Source: Oreocharis arfaki
Lineage: Eukaryota > Chordata > Aves > Passeriformes > Paramythiidae
Assembly (NCBI GenBank): GCA_013398015.1
Contig: VZRR01009913.1
Coordinates: 496,001-560,000 of the forward strand
Reading direction: 5' to 3'
DNA: 64,000 nucleotides
A program made the position numbers and the translations under genes. This document shows positions 51,401 through 63,884 of the stretch, in pieces. The notes beneath the pieces are model-generated. The model ran no database searches, was not told where the DNA came from, and saw only the letters and a list, made by a program, of their open reading frames with translations. Every line of letters starts with the position of its first letter. Position 1 is the first letter of the stretch.

Positions 51401-54400
51401 GTTTCAGAATTCCAGAAGTACCTTACATGGCTCTACAGTGGACCCTGCTGCTTCTTGAAAGTCTGTTTCCCCTTTACAGAAGTCCTGTAAAATTAATATG
51501 TGAATTTGTTTCTTTATAGGAACATACATTTAAGTTGGTAAGATAATTACAGAATTATCTCCAAACTGAAGAAGCTTTCCTGTGGCAAGCTGCTTTTTAG
51601 CTAGCCCATCACGTTCTCTAATAGGACAGCCATTTTGTATGAAAGGTTTTTTACATAATGGCCGTCACCACGTATTTATTGAAAGCTGTTGTGCTTCACC
51701 CAGTGGATTGCTTTTGTCTGTTCATTGCCTTCTCATACAGGTACAGTTCTCATTGGAGAAGGATGACCTCCTACAAAGCCTCTTCTCAATTTTTTTACTT
51801 TTTGCCATTGCAAAAGGAAAATGTTAAAATCAGTGTCCTGCACATCAAATTCTATTTTCTTTTTCCCATCAGTGTAAGATACCTGTGTGTACCTATAATG
51901 TATGGTTAATGATGTATAAGCTTAGCTCTATAGACCAGGATCTGAAAGGTTCTACAGTATCCAGTATTTTAATCAGCTTGCTGCACTTGGTGAATGCATT
52001 AGGGAAACAAATCATCAGGCTATTAAAATTCTTAGCTTCAAGTCTTTGGAAAGGAGTTTGCATGTTTTATTCTGAGCACAAAAGTTGTTACTAGGAACAC
52101 TCATTAAATTATTTTACTGGCATGCTGTCTTTGAGTCTAATAATTCTTAAGTCTTATATTATCTTAGGGTCTAATTGCCCAGATTTTCTAGCTCTCCAGA
52201 TTAATATGAAAAAGAGGTGACATTTGCAGTATCTTGAAGAGTAACTTCATGTGCCTTCAGCAAAGCCCCAGATTGCCATCTCTGAGGAGGGAAGGGAGGA
52301 AGAGAAAACCATGTTTCTCTGATTTCAGAAACAGCTTTCTGAAAGCAGCTGACAAGGAAGGCTTTCAAGAAAAAATCAGAGATAAAATGCTACTATGAAT
52401 GTGGCTGAAGTCTTTAGCTATTCCATTTATCAAGCAGCTCCTCTGGCAGGCTTGTACTTGTCACCATTCATGGAGCAGCTGACAGAGACGTAGAATTACC
52501 TGAAGCCTCAATTTTTACATACACCAGTAAATCTACAGAACCCCATTATTTTCATAGCTGGCTGGTCAGCTGACAATGGCTAGGATTGCTTAGAAAGGTG
52601 GTAGTTGAATAAGGTATTAATTTTTCTGTAAGGCGGGGCTTCCAGAAACCATTCATATCTGGTCAAAATTTCCAGATGTTTTTAAAATTAAAACTGGTTT
52701 TTAGAGTGAGAAAGAGAAGATGCTTTCCCATTTAGAGCTTTCCCACATGTTTTTTTACATCTATGAAATATAGACTGAAGACTCTAGAGTTATGACTATG
52801 GAAGTGAAGCTACTTCATACCTGAGATGTTTTTCAAATAGATCACATTTGAATTTTCTGTTCAAGAGATCTCCCAAGTTTTGGAAAAGATGAATTCTTGA
52901 AAGCAAATTTTGAAGGGGGCATAATTGTGGTAATTTGGGAAGAAGTGTCTACCATCACTGTTTCCAGAAAACTCTCTCAATGACACTGTCATATAATTCT
53001 AATGAAAAAGACATTCTACTCACTTCTGTAGCTCTTCTCGTCCCAGCACCTCCAAACAATTCACAGGCCCTAATGAATTGTGTCTCACTGTTATTGTTCT
53101 GAAGTAAGTAAACAGCAAGTCAGTTTTGCAACAGAAAAAAAAAAAAAAGGCTTAGAGATAAAGGTCAGCTTGTGTTTGATCCTGGCATTAACATGTAAGA
53201 GAGGAAAGATCTTTCTTATTATTTTTTGTAAAAAGCTAGGAACATTTATAACCACTGCATTCAGGGTTGTCACTTGGCTGATAACCCCTAAAAGTGCCCT
53301 GAAAGTCTCCCCAAGGAGCGATCACTGAACTTGGCAGCTGTGAAAGGGATCACATGGAGTAGCTTCCTAATGAGAGCAGTGGCATGGCTTGAGGATGGGT
53401 GTACTTGCTCTGTGGGCAGGGGATGCTCACAGCACTCTGACACCTGACATTTGCACATGGAAAGTCCCATGCTGCTTCTGGTGCTCAGCTGTTTCTGTGC
53501 TACTTAGTTGAGACATAACTCCTCTAGAATCAGACAAGAAGCAGTGGCAGACTAGGGACTATGGTTCCCACGGCTGCTTGCATCTGCCCAGTGTTCATTC
53601 CTCCAGACTGAATGCTCTAACACGACTGATTAATATATTTTCTTAGAAATTTTGATAACTCCATCACGTCTTTCTCCAGAGGCATCCTAAAATGCAATTC
53701 TACCATATGAATGGGTTTTCCACATGATGCTCAAAGTCTCATATGTTAAAGTAAATACAGCTTACGTTTTCCAGCGCTTGGTTTTTCACCTCGGTAGGGA
53801 AACTGGTGTGACCTTCATTTTTCTTTTAATTGAGTTGTTATTTTGTTTTGCTAGCAGAAGGTCACTTTTCTGTAAAACACCGCCCTAGGAAAGCACGTTG
53901 CATTAGCCACATGTCAAAGAATTCATAGGACACTGAGGAATCTTTTAATCTCAGAGGCCCACAAGAAGTTATTAAATTAAATGGAAAAACATTACATTTC
54001 TTCAGGGAAATTTATGACCCAAAGGTTTTTACAGCAGTGCTTGAAAATTCTCTTCCTACTCCAGGACAATATGAAAGCTTCAAACAAACAAAAAGAAAAC
54101 CTGGTCTGAAGAACTGCAAGCACCATATTTTGAAAGACAAGATTCTGTTTCAGATGAGGCAGGTGATGCAGAAATACCTGATGTTCAAAGATAGCAATTT
54201 ATGACTCTTCTGAGAAGACTAGTTTCACCTCTACCTTGTTACAAATTTGCAGATGGGGGTGGGCATCCAGTCTGTCATGTGAGAGCAAGCCAAAGGCAGA
54301 AAATCAACATTCCAGCTGGGGAATGGGCTAAAACTGACCAGTAGAAAATCTTAGGCACAGGGCTGTGGGGAAATTAAGGCCATCAGTAGCTCTTCTGTAG

Positions 54401-54985
54401 CTGGCTTGGGCTCTGGCAGACTATAGTTACAGGTTGCTTTACTTTGGTCTCCCTCAGTGTCAGTATGGCATTCATGACCCTTCACTACACAGTGCATCCC
54501 CTCTGCATTATCCCTCTCCTTTCAAGGGTGATTGGACGCCTTTCTCATTGCCATAAATGCCATTTTTAAAGTCATTTTATGTGCAGCATCTTATAAATCA
54601 GTTACAGCTCACACAAAGTTCAAGGTGGGAACTGGTTGGCGTTCAAAGAGCGCAATTGTCCCTGACTTTGCTTTGCACTAAAAGCATGTAGCACGTGGCA
54701 AACCATTGCTGGCACTACCACCCAGCAGCTCATCTCAGGTCTTTGTCCTTATTTCCAGTCTACTTCCTGTTACATGCTGACACTGCAGAGGCTTTGTTAC
54801 CTTCTTCATGTGTGTTAATCACTTTTCTGCAGAAAGTAAATATTTACTATGTTGCACAAAATTGCCAGATGTTATAGGCATATGACAGAAACAAACCTCC
54901 TGGGTCCTTGAATTTAGATCCTCACAGTCACAGACAGCCACAATGTATAACCTGTGTCTAGCTCCCTAAATTTATGCAACTCTCT
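48479..54985. other. Unique non-coding stretch
   Basis: No gene, RNA gene or clear transposon was recognised. Short A-, T- or purine-rich runs (for example near 49703-49725 and 53142-53150) are the only repeats. Frames are under 101 codons with no motif. Confidence 0.5.
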
Positions 54986-54989
54986 GTTA

Positions 54990-55500
54990 AAAATTGTTTG
55001 AATCTTTGCCAGCAGGACAACTGTTTCAGACTCACATCTTTGTTTTTCAGAAGTCTTCTAATTCGAATTGCATCTTTTCTTTATAGCCATGCATTCTTGT
55101 TTCAGTATTGTTCTTTGGCTGAACTAATTGTTTTCTCTTCCTAGCATTTTCTCTCCCCTTGTATATTTATGGTGCAATCACATCTTCTCTAAGCTTTTAA
55201 TTGCTATGTTAAGCAAGACAAACTCACATAATCTCTTCTCATAAGATATTTTCTCTTGTTCTGTTATGCTAATAAGGTTCTGCCTACTCATTGCACCTTG
55301 AATTCTTCTTTCTTAAACACAGGTAATCAAAACAATCCACATTAATTCTGATAATGGTTTACCAGTGCCCTCTACAATGACATTAATTCTTACGCTGCTC
55401 ACTTGTCCTAGGAATTTTTGGCTGATTATACTGGGATACTGTTTGTTATGTATTATTTTCTGACCTCTCCAACCTTGTGTTACTGGCCAAAAAAAGAAAA
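54990..55500 (-). mobile_element. Ancient CR1/L3-like LINE relic, minus strand
   Basis: Word order follows the antisense of old amniote CR1/L3 elements: 'aatctcttctcataagatat', then 'ttctgataatggtttaccag', 'tgccctctacaatgacatta', 'gattatactgggatactg' and 'acctctccaaccttgtgtta'. In those elements the same words encode the 'MRRD'-like, 'TLSNL'-like and downstream ORF2 codons. No frame survives. The divergence is far greater than that of the bird-specific CR1 copies elsewhere in the window, so this would predate birds. Boundaries are approximate, and the call is by remembered consensus. Confidence 0.6.
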
Positions 55501-58500
55501 TGGACATATGCTGACTTCTTGTGCAAAGGTATTCATTATAATACTAAATACGACTTGACCCAAACCAAATTGGAGGTCCTCTAATTTTCTGATGACCCAT
55601 ACTTCATCCAGCTCATCAACAATCTCCGCAATTCTTTTTCCATCTCTGCTCTTTTTGGAAGAAAATCAAATATGCTAAATCTATAACAATTCTCTTCTGC
55701 CAAAAATCAGAGGGTTTTTTGATCAAAGGATATCCATTGTGTTGACTTTGGTAAATCCATTATATGCTTTCATATTGTTTGTGTTCTGCCTCACATTAGG
55801 CAATGATGTCTATTTCATTTGGTGATTTTACATGCAGTCTTACCTTGATTGACTGCAGGGTAAAATCTAGTCACTAAGTCACTAAAGTTATGGTAATTCT
55901 ATTAGTTTACATATTCTTTGCAATTTCCTGTTGTTTTTTAGTAAAAAGTCACCAGAAAACTCTCATCATTTTACACCCTTGTGCAAGCTGATGTGTACCA
56001 AAGCCAATCATAAATATCTCAGCTTTCCCATCTCCAGAATACACCAATCATGAAAGCATCCCGACAGTTCCTCCTGCAATTTCCACCTGATATTCTCATT
56101 TTAGGACAAACCTCTTTGACCATCAGGAAGGAGGGGAGGGGAGGACACACACAAAGACCTGACTGTCTTTTGTCACTGTCACACTTATCTTTAATCCAAA
56201 ACATCAATATCATGCCTTAAATTGAAATGCCCAGAGTGAGGAAATCTGAAAGGGTCCAACCAATCTTCGTTGTTTCCTGAGCTTATGTGGCCTGAATCCA
56301 ATGGGTCCTCTGGTCCTAAATTATTTAGATATTTTTGAGAATCATTCTTCTTAGTGGATAAACAGAATCTTGTAACTCTGAAAACTGCTTTTTTTCTGTA
56401 AGTTGAGCTTAGATAAAACATTGGCAATTGTTCAGTCTATTGAAAGTCTAAATTAGTGTTTATTGGTTTTACCAAGGCAATTCAGTTTTGAAGTAGAAAA
56501 AGATTTTCTGTGAGTAGACAATTAGATATAATGAAACTGGAGGTGTTTTTAATAATAATACAGTTGTATCCATGGTGCTTAAAAAATTTATGAAAATTTA
56601 TGAAGATGATTAATTCAAGTTATGTCAACAAGTATGATTCAAGTAAATATAATTATTTTCTTCCTAGGTGTTTGTAGGTAGATGTTAAATGTTCTTATAG
56701 AGTTTTGGCCACAGATTTTCCTTACACTTCGAAGCATTTCATTATGGTTTAAATGGTAGTTATTTAAAAATATCAGTTTAAATCATGATAGAAATTAATT
56801 CATTTTGAAATTGTGTTCAGTTTGGCCTCTGCCTTTCTATCTTGCCTTGCTACAATTGTTCTGAGGAAAATGAATGTTTCTGCTCACAACTTCTCATTTA
56901 GAAACTTTGCACACATATAATTTCTTACATTTTAGAAGGAAAGAAAAACTTCATGTAAAATTTTGTTTAAAAGTTAATAAAATGGTAATCTATTTTTAAG
57001 AGCATGAAGGCAGTTACTATCACAAGGCTGCCGTAACACTATCTTGCGTAATTTAGACTTTTTATATCCTCTTCATCTAAATGTCTTGACTTTGTTTTTA
57101 AAACAGAGCTCTTTGTCTCAAATCATGCACTGCAGACAGGTCTCGACTAGTATGAAGCCTTAGAAACAAATGCTTTATAAATACATAAATCCTCTCACTT
57201 AGCTTTTTATGTTTTCTGCTGCTACAGCAGGAAGCAGGAACAGGTCTCCTGTTGGCTTTACATTTCCTGAGACTCATGCATACTCAAGCAAAGTAGTTCA
57301 CAAAAGGTGGCTAAACCAGGCAGGTCTCTCACTCACATACTGGATCAAGTTTTCTACCTCTGATTACCATGAAGTCTGAAAACATGTTTTTACCTCCCAC
57401 AAGTCAGTTCTGTTTCCCACTCTTGTACCACCCCATGATATTTCTGGTTTGCATTTTTAGTAGATAGCTTTTCCTGCTGTTGATAAAAAGCAAACAATAC
57501 CAAAGACATCTTCTTCCATCCTGTGGAATACACCCTGGATTTTGGCAACTATAAATTATTACAAGTGTATTTTCCAGAGCAGAAAATCTTTGACTCAGAC
57601 TTTTGAGGAAAGTTTGGATTAGCTCAGACACAGTTAGCTGGGTCCATCTACCCTGCCCCCTCACACACACCCTTTTCATATACAGTTACTACACTAAAAA
57701 CAAAATTGAGTCATATTTTTGGATGGCCTTTTTTTATTGCGATAGTAAAGTGCATAGTGCAACAGAGTCCTTACCCTGATGGTGACCCTGGACAGCCACA
57801 GAGAAATAAACAGCCATGAAAAATTGCTTATAAAAGAGGCACTACAAATGACAAAACCTTATACAGCCAGGCAGAAAAATCAATACATTCATATCATCAT
57901 GAGCCCCTGCTCTGATGCAAAAGTTTTTCAGTAGCTACCACCCAGGCACCTAAATAACTTTACAAGTCTTTGCCACAGTCCACAGGAGAACCTACAGCTA
58001 ATAAAAAAATTGCAGAATAGGGAAAGCACCACAGAAGAGGAAGAAAAGGACACAGGGAATGTGCTTTCATAAAAGCACATCACAGAAGAGTGACAGTCTG
58101 GATGTCTCGTTTTCAAACCTGCACCAGGCTCTTAACACTTTTAGGATGATGCACAATTTACAGTTTTGACTGATTTTTATTTTAGTCAAATGTGACATTT
58201 TCGAGAGGGGTGTTGATATCCTTGTGCCTGTTTGTAAGCACTTAGACACATTGCTCAGCAGCTTCAGAACTGTGCTAAATTCATAGCAATTTTTCATAGT
58301 AAAATAAGCCACTCTCTCCTCTCCGAAAACCTCTCCGATGCTTTACCTTGCTCAGACAAAATCGGATTTCATAAACATTACCACCTGCTTTTATGTTGCC
58401 TTTCATCCAACAAAAAATAACTACCACTTACACAAAACTCTTTATATGCTGCATGAGAGAGTTCTGTTCTGATGTCTCTGCCTCCCCCTTGTTGCGCTGC

Positions 58501-58869
58501 CTTCTGGAGCATAGGACCAATTCAGTTTCATGGTAAAGTGCTGCAGTTAAAAGGATATAATGAAGTATATTATAGCCCACTACAGACAGGGGAACACACA
58601 TCTCCTCCTGTTTTCCACTCAGTGCACCGACTACAGTTCCCTTTGTGTGAATCATCTGTCACAAAAGAGACCAGAAGATATTGCTGCTGCATTTTTTTTA
58701 AGCATTAGTAACTCTCATGAGATGAATCAACAGACCTTCAATGAGTCACTGTTCCTGTTCCTTCCTTCTTTCCAGGCAGCTAAGTAGTTATTGTAAGAGA
58801 GCTGGCTGGATGGGAGGTAACATCTATCTGAAATTGTATTTATTGCCTTAGAACTAAAGCAAGTGGGTA

Positions 58870-58975
58870 TTTTTTCAAGTCCTGCTCTAGCCATCTAATG
58901 TTTGACTTTAAACAAGTTCTTTCATATATCTTTGATTTGGTTCCCCGGTTATGCAGGACTGATAATATATTTTTT
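58870..58975 (+). mobile_element. Possible ancient MIR-type SINE relic
   Basis: 'caagtcctgctctagccatc', then 'tgactttaaacaagttcttt', 'gatttggttccccggttatg' and 'gactgataatat' follow the MIR core order (reminiscent of gccacttac, gaccttgggcaagt, cagtttcc and ggataatac). It is strongly decayed and the orientation is plus. Judged from memory of the consensus only. Confidence 0.45.
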
Positions 58976-60427
58976 TTTAGTTCTTACTGCCCATGGCTGA
59001 AAACTGCTGCATCAACTAAAATACAACCATAAAAGTACGGGAGTTGTTTTCAAGTGCTTATCTACAAGACAGCTGCAGTGCAATTAGCATAACTGAAGTA
59101 ATTAGTAAATAGTGATAATAAATAATTATCTTCTTAGGGCATATTTGGCCTTTGCATCATCTTTCATGAGAAAATTTGGTACTTTCATTTAATGCCATTT
59201 TTTTTGTCCCCCAAAGCAATCTAATCTACTGTGTAGGAAGACTGGTATTTAAGTTTGATTTGTTCATTGGCAGTTGAGATTATTTTAAAGTGAGATAAAA
59301 TAACTTAGTTATTACCAATTTTTTTACTACCTTGAACCTGGAGAGTTTTTGGCCAGTTCCAGGTAGACTGTGTGCAGTGTAGTACAGTACTTCTGAGTCA
59401 ACTGGATATTTAAGATTAAAACCGCAGGTGAAGATAATGTATTTCAAGGCTCAGTATGGATACAATAGGCAAAGGTTATTACAGTAGAGAGAGTCTATTC
59501 CAACACAGGCAATGAAAGAACAAAAAACCAGCTAGTTATGCAGTCAGACAGACAGATATATGAAAGTATGTTTGAACAGTCATAAAATGAAAAGATGAAA
59601 GAATGATTTTAACGTATTTAATTCCCATTAATCCAAAGATGCTTTGTTCCTGTAAACTGAAACTAGAATTTAGACTCATTGTTGTTGAAATTACTGGTCC
59701 AGTTGTAACTCTTACTAAGAAGAAGATATTAAAGTATCATGAAGGAAGAAGGACAGTAATGCATTAAAGTTCACTCCTTTTAAATATACAGCAAAACAAT
59801 TTATTTGTGTGCAGTCTTGTCTTACAATGTAACGATATATTCATATGCATAAGAAAACAGCAGCTCTTGCTGAATCAGGTCAGCATCTCTCAGTAGATCT
59901 AATTCCCTGTCCATTCTCAAAGAAATGTCACTGCAAGTTTATAGCTGCCAGATGTAGATACTGCACACAGCAGAGACTGAACCAAGTGCCTTCAGGCTGC
60001 AGACAAAATGGTGGAGAAAATGAGGATCAAAAATATGAAGGTAGACACTTTAGGGGGTGCTCTTTCCTGCATTTAACAAAGCCTTTTCCTTTATTTTTCA
60101 TTCTGATATTATTTTTTTGGTGTGCAGGATACTTTGAGAATGTTAAGATTAAAAACAAACTGAAAAGGTCATAAGAAGCTTCAGACATTCTGAAGAGTTA
60201 TGTATTCCTAATAAAATTGCACAGAAATTGAATAAATTCTTTTCACCGTGAATTAGTTTCTTCAGTCTTTGGGAAAGAGGCACATTTAGATTACTATTTG
60301 TATCATTTCTAAATAATGTTATCATTTCTTCCAAACCTTTAATGGTTAAAGCCATTCAGCTATACATGTTTTCATCCCTTTACCTTTCATTTAGAAGTTA
60401 ATTTCCTCTCTCCTTTCTCTACATGTT

Positions 60428-60449
60428 TCTAGACTTCCTAGAGTCTAGA
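60428..60449. repeat. Short inverted repeat and adjacent tandem units
   Basis: TCTAGACT (60428-60435) and AGTCTAGA (60442-60449) form a perfect 8-base stem with a 6-base loop. Immediately after, AGTTACTG is repeated three times (from 60454, 60465 and 60473). Confidence 0.6.
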
Positions 60450-60576
60450 AGATAGTTACTGAAGAGTTACTGAGTTACTGAAGATAAAATGAGTTTTAAA
60501 ATATTTCCTCCAGGCAGCAAGAATTTCCCTGAGAGAAATCAGTAATGCTGTTACAGAATGTCTGGAATGTCTGAAA

Positions 60577-60931
60577 TGATGCCTTAAGAGGCTACCTAGA
60601 AACAGAGACTAGAGAGGAGTAAGGGAATAAAGGTGGATTTTTATTTGGAAGGCCTGCAGAGGTGCACCTTGGGCAGCCAAAGGCTATTGCCAAGATGGAC
60701 CCCAAGATGGACAATGAGTCAGAAGTTCTTCATACTTTTATAGGTTTGGTCCATTTGCATAGCAGGGTTAATTCTCCAATTAAAACTTCAGCTAATGATG
60801 TAATTTCCCCAAGCTCACCCCCCTTCTCAAGATGTTGGTTTACACATTTATGGCCTTAAGACAGTCTGAGTGTCCTTGAAAAGCAGGCTTGGAGAGGCTT
60901 TGTTATGACTACCTGGCCTGAGAGAACTGCA
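60577..60931 (-). mobile_element. Antisense LTR of an endogenous retrovirus (probable solo LTR)
   Basis: Read on the minus strand, the element has a TATAAAAG box (plus-strand 60735-60742). An R-like region follows, with the paired words TCCATCTTGG and CCATCTTGGCAA and then CCCAAGGTGCACCTC. AATAAA comes next (plus-strand 60640-60645), about 95 bases past the TATA box, and a short U5-like tail ends near AGGCATCA. Plus-strand ends TG at 60577 and CA at 60931 fit LTR termini, but the flanking pentamers are not a clean duplication, so the right boundary is uncertain. No retroviral coding sequence adjoins it. The overall layout resembles avian ERVL-type LTRs, and the family is not assigned. It differs in sequence from the LTR at 5359-5673. 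Confidence 0.68.
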
Positions 60932-61104
60932 GCGAAAAGGCTGCAAGAAAATTCAGAGTTACATGCTAGCAGTACAGGATTTGAAAAGTATAAAAGTGAA
61001 GACCCAGGGCATCAGGAATCACTAATATTCCAAACTAACTTTACGTCAAAATGTTAATGCCAATAGCAGTCACTGTACTTCTTTTTTTTTTTGCAGGGAG
61101 CTAT
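60932..61104. other. Short spacer between LTR and CR1 pair
   Basis: About 170 bases of unassigned sequence, including a T run at 61082-61092. Confidence 0.5.
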
Positions 61105-61535
61105 TATTTTACCAATACATTTGGTAATCTCTCCTCCCACACATCTCAAGTCCTGAACATCAGGGTGGGGACTGGGGGGAAAAAGTTTCTCTCACTGCAA
61201 CCCAACTCAGTTTCAAGATCACCTGAGGAACCTGAACAAATGCAGAGCCATGGGATTGGCAAGATGCATCCCATGGTCCTGAGAGAATTTCCTACTGTAG
61301 TTGCCGAGCTATGCTCTGCGTTATTTTAAATATCATGACACTCAGGCAAAGTCCCCAGTGACAGGAAAAAGGTAAAGAGAATCCTGGGAACTACTGGTCA
61401 GCCTTAACTCTCTGCCTGGTAAGATCATAGAACAGGTCCTCCTGGAAGCTATGTCAAGGCATATGCATCACAGGGAGGTGATTATAGACAGCCAACATGG
61501 CTTCACCAAGAGAAAATTGTGCCTGACTAATCATC
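61105..61535 (+). mobile_element. CR1 LINE internal ORF2 fragment, plus strand
   Basis: The translation follows CR1 ORF2 between the endonuclease and the reverse-transcriptase domain. It shows 'NLSSHTSQ' near 61126-61149, 'DHLRNLN' (broken frame) near 61219-61240, 'KMHPMVLREF' at 61261-61290, a degraded 'GNYRPVSL' near 61386-61410, then 'LLEAMSRHM' and 'DSQHGFTK' up to about 61512. Several frameshifts and stops interrupt it. Neither the 5' region nor the 3' UTR is present. That is unusual for CR1, which normally keeps its 3' end, and suggests that later deletion or rearrangement removed it. It faces a minus-strand copy of the same region. Confidence 0.82.
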
Positions 61536-62015
61536 AGCCAATTCCCTCAGGACAGTGGGACAACATCTCGTTGGGTCCCACAGACTTATGAACATTCAGG
61601 TTCCTCAGATGGTCATGAACCTGATCTCTGCTTACAGTGGGAAGCACTTTGCTCCCCCAGTCCCCATCCTGCCATCCATCCACTCAAGAGGTATGGGAGA
61701 AAAGGTTGTCGTTGAAGACTTAGGCAAAAGAGGTGTTGAGTACCTCAGCCTTCTCCTCATCCATTGTTACCAGTGTTCCATGACTGTTCATTGGGGGTGG
61801 GTGTACCTTCTTTGACCTTCCTTTTCTGGTTTACATACCTGTGGAAGCCCTTCCTGTTAGTCTTTGCATCCCTTGCCAGGCAGAGGTTCAGTTTCACCTT
61901 AGCCTTCCTTACCCCCCCTACCCAGGTGTATTTCATGTCTGTACTCTTCCCAGGTTTCCTGTCCTTGTTTCCGCTGTCTTTGCATCAGACCTAGACGGAT
62001 TGTTCATCCCCTACA
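61536..62015 (-). mobile_element. CR1 LINE internal ORF2 fragment, minus strand
   Basis: On the minus strand, from right to left, it carries the C-terminal side of the endonuclease and the linker: the reverse of 'CCTTGCCAGGCAGAGG', encoding a 'LARD'-like block near 61870-61885, and a 'KKGRVY'-like stretch near 61800. 'NLFSHTS' follows near 61693-61713. The segment 'DQVHDHLRNLNVHKSVGP' reads to about 61575. The same codons occur on the plus strand in the neighbouring fragment, so the two pieces overlap in ORF2 content while lying in opposite orientation. Stops show it is dead. The 3' half and UTR are missing. Confidence 0.8.
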
Positions 62016-63884
62016 GAATATCAGCTTTTTCTAAAGGTTCAGAGACACACTGAGCCTCACTTGTATTGTGTCTTGTGGATGGATTTGCACGTGAGAAGTG
62101 GGTCTTAAAAAATGTTAAATCAAAGTAAGAGCTTTACTCACCGATTTTTCCCTCTCAACACTTACATAAATGACTGCGTAAGAGTCAAAAGAGTGTAAAG
62201 TTTCATGATTTTTCTTTATTTTACTTGTAACCCACAGACAAACGTAGAGTGTGTCTAGTCTGTACGATGAGCCCCTATGTTAGAGAGCTGCTTCTGAGAA
62301 AGATATAGCACATCTACATAAATCAGCACTCAGTTATGCTGGGTTTGGTCCTAGGTGCAGTACAGTCTCTCATTAGAACTAATTAGTGTTGGCACAGCAC
62401 CATGCTGATGCAGCTGTGCAGCTTCCAGAGCTGGTTCGTTTGGCGCTTAGCTCAGGGATCACTGAAGTCTTGGGCATGGATGTACACTGTCATTTGGTCA
62501 AATGAATGAAGCTTCTGCTCATTAGTTCAAATGGACTTTTCATTTGGGAATTCGATAAATGACGAAACCATCCAGATGCTTAGTCCAATTATTGTAAATA
62601 CAGTCATGATTTTTGACAACTACCTGATTATTAACAGACAGCCAAGATGCACAGTAATTCCTGTATTGCAGTCAAGCAACTTGGATCAACAATTTCTCTG
62701 TTATGTTGCTTTCGTAGCTTTAATTTTAAGTTGTGTCCTTTGAGAAGTGGCCTCCTTAAAGCAGGTCTTGTGTTCCAATATGGCGCTTCAGGGTAGCATC
62801 TGTAGCCCTTTCCACCTATTTTCTGCAGCCAGGAACGACCTGCCAATGCTGTTTCCATGTCAGCATTGGCATGGCCTCTCTCAGCCCTGTGCAAATGAGG
62901 GCACCAGGGAAGGTAGTTTAGAGATGACCTCATAAAACTATCTTTAAACCTAGATATCTGAGTATAAGTGGGAAAGGTGGACAAGATAGTTACTTTCAAA
63001 TCCTAGAATGCCTTCTTTTCTATCCAGAGTCTATTAAAAGCAGTGGGAAGGATTCCAATAACTGCATATATCAGACCTGATCTTGTCCGTGGTGATAGAT
63101 TTCATATAAATATATATAGACCACTAGCTCCTGAAATATCTATCATATCTCTCTCTTTTGATTAAGTTTTCTTTCATTTTCAATCATTTCACTGAATTCT
63201 GTCTACAGGTTCAGACAGTGAGCCCTTTGTCAGCAGTGTATTTTTAATCAAACTGTCCAAGAAGTTTGGCAGATGTTATCCTTGCAGAGATACAATATTT
63301 TCAAGCTGTTGTTTTCTCAGAACAAATATCTGTCTGGCAGATTCAGTTTACAGTTTATAGCTTATTGTTGTAAACTATTTTACAGCGAAGTGAGTGAACT
63401 CTGATTCTAGATGTAACACGGCATTTATGTTCTAAGAATGGGATTTCAGAAGGATTCTAAAGAAGTTAGATGCTCTTCCCTTTGATGTAAGTCAACTAAA
63501 ACATCAGTCAGTCCCATTTGAAGGGTATAAAAATACATCAGGGGAGGTAAGACAAACAAAGTACAAGGGAGGACATGAAACTATGTGTTTCAAAGAAAGG
63601 ATAATGGGGGAGAAGGAGAGAAATAGAGACATGGGCGCACCTTAGAGAGATGGTTGAGAGGAGGGTTGTAATCCCTCCTCTTTTTTTTTCACAGTTTATG
63701 TGTCTTAAGAACATCCACCTACTGCTTAGCATCTTGTGAGTACCCACTCATCTGTTAACATCTCTTTCTTTGCTGGCAGCCTCATGATAACTAGAGATCC
63801 TAGCCTGAAACTCATCAACAAAGATCAAACTAGAAAACAGGGGAGAAAAAGATATTTGAAACACAAGGAGTTCAAGGAAAATGG
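62016..63884. other. Unique non-coding stretch
   Basis: No gene or clear transposon was recognised. The 122-codon minus-strand frame at 62631-62999 overlaps other frames and has no motif. Confidence 0.5.

Larger units (their letters stand above)
55501..60576. other. Unique non-coding stretch
   Basis: No gene was recognised. The first several hundred bases (to about 56100) may be further old repeat, but I cannot place them. A possible MIR-type relic lies at 58870-58975. The patch at about 59080-59260 contains clustered AATTA/TAATAAT sites and little simple repeat, so it is another candidate conserved element. Confidence 0.45.

Noticed and set aside
61051..61329. 92-codon frame with a hydrophobic start that could look like a small membrane protein
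   Set aside because: Its second half is CR1 ORF2 (HTSQ and MHPMVLRE segments), and the hydrophobic start comes from a T run upstream.
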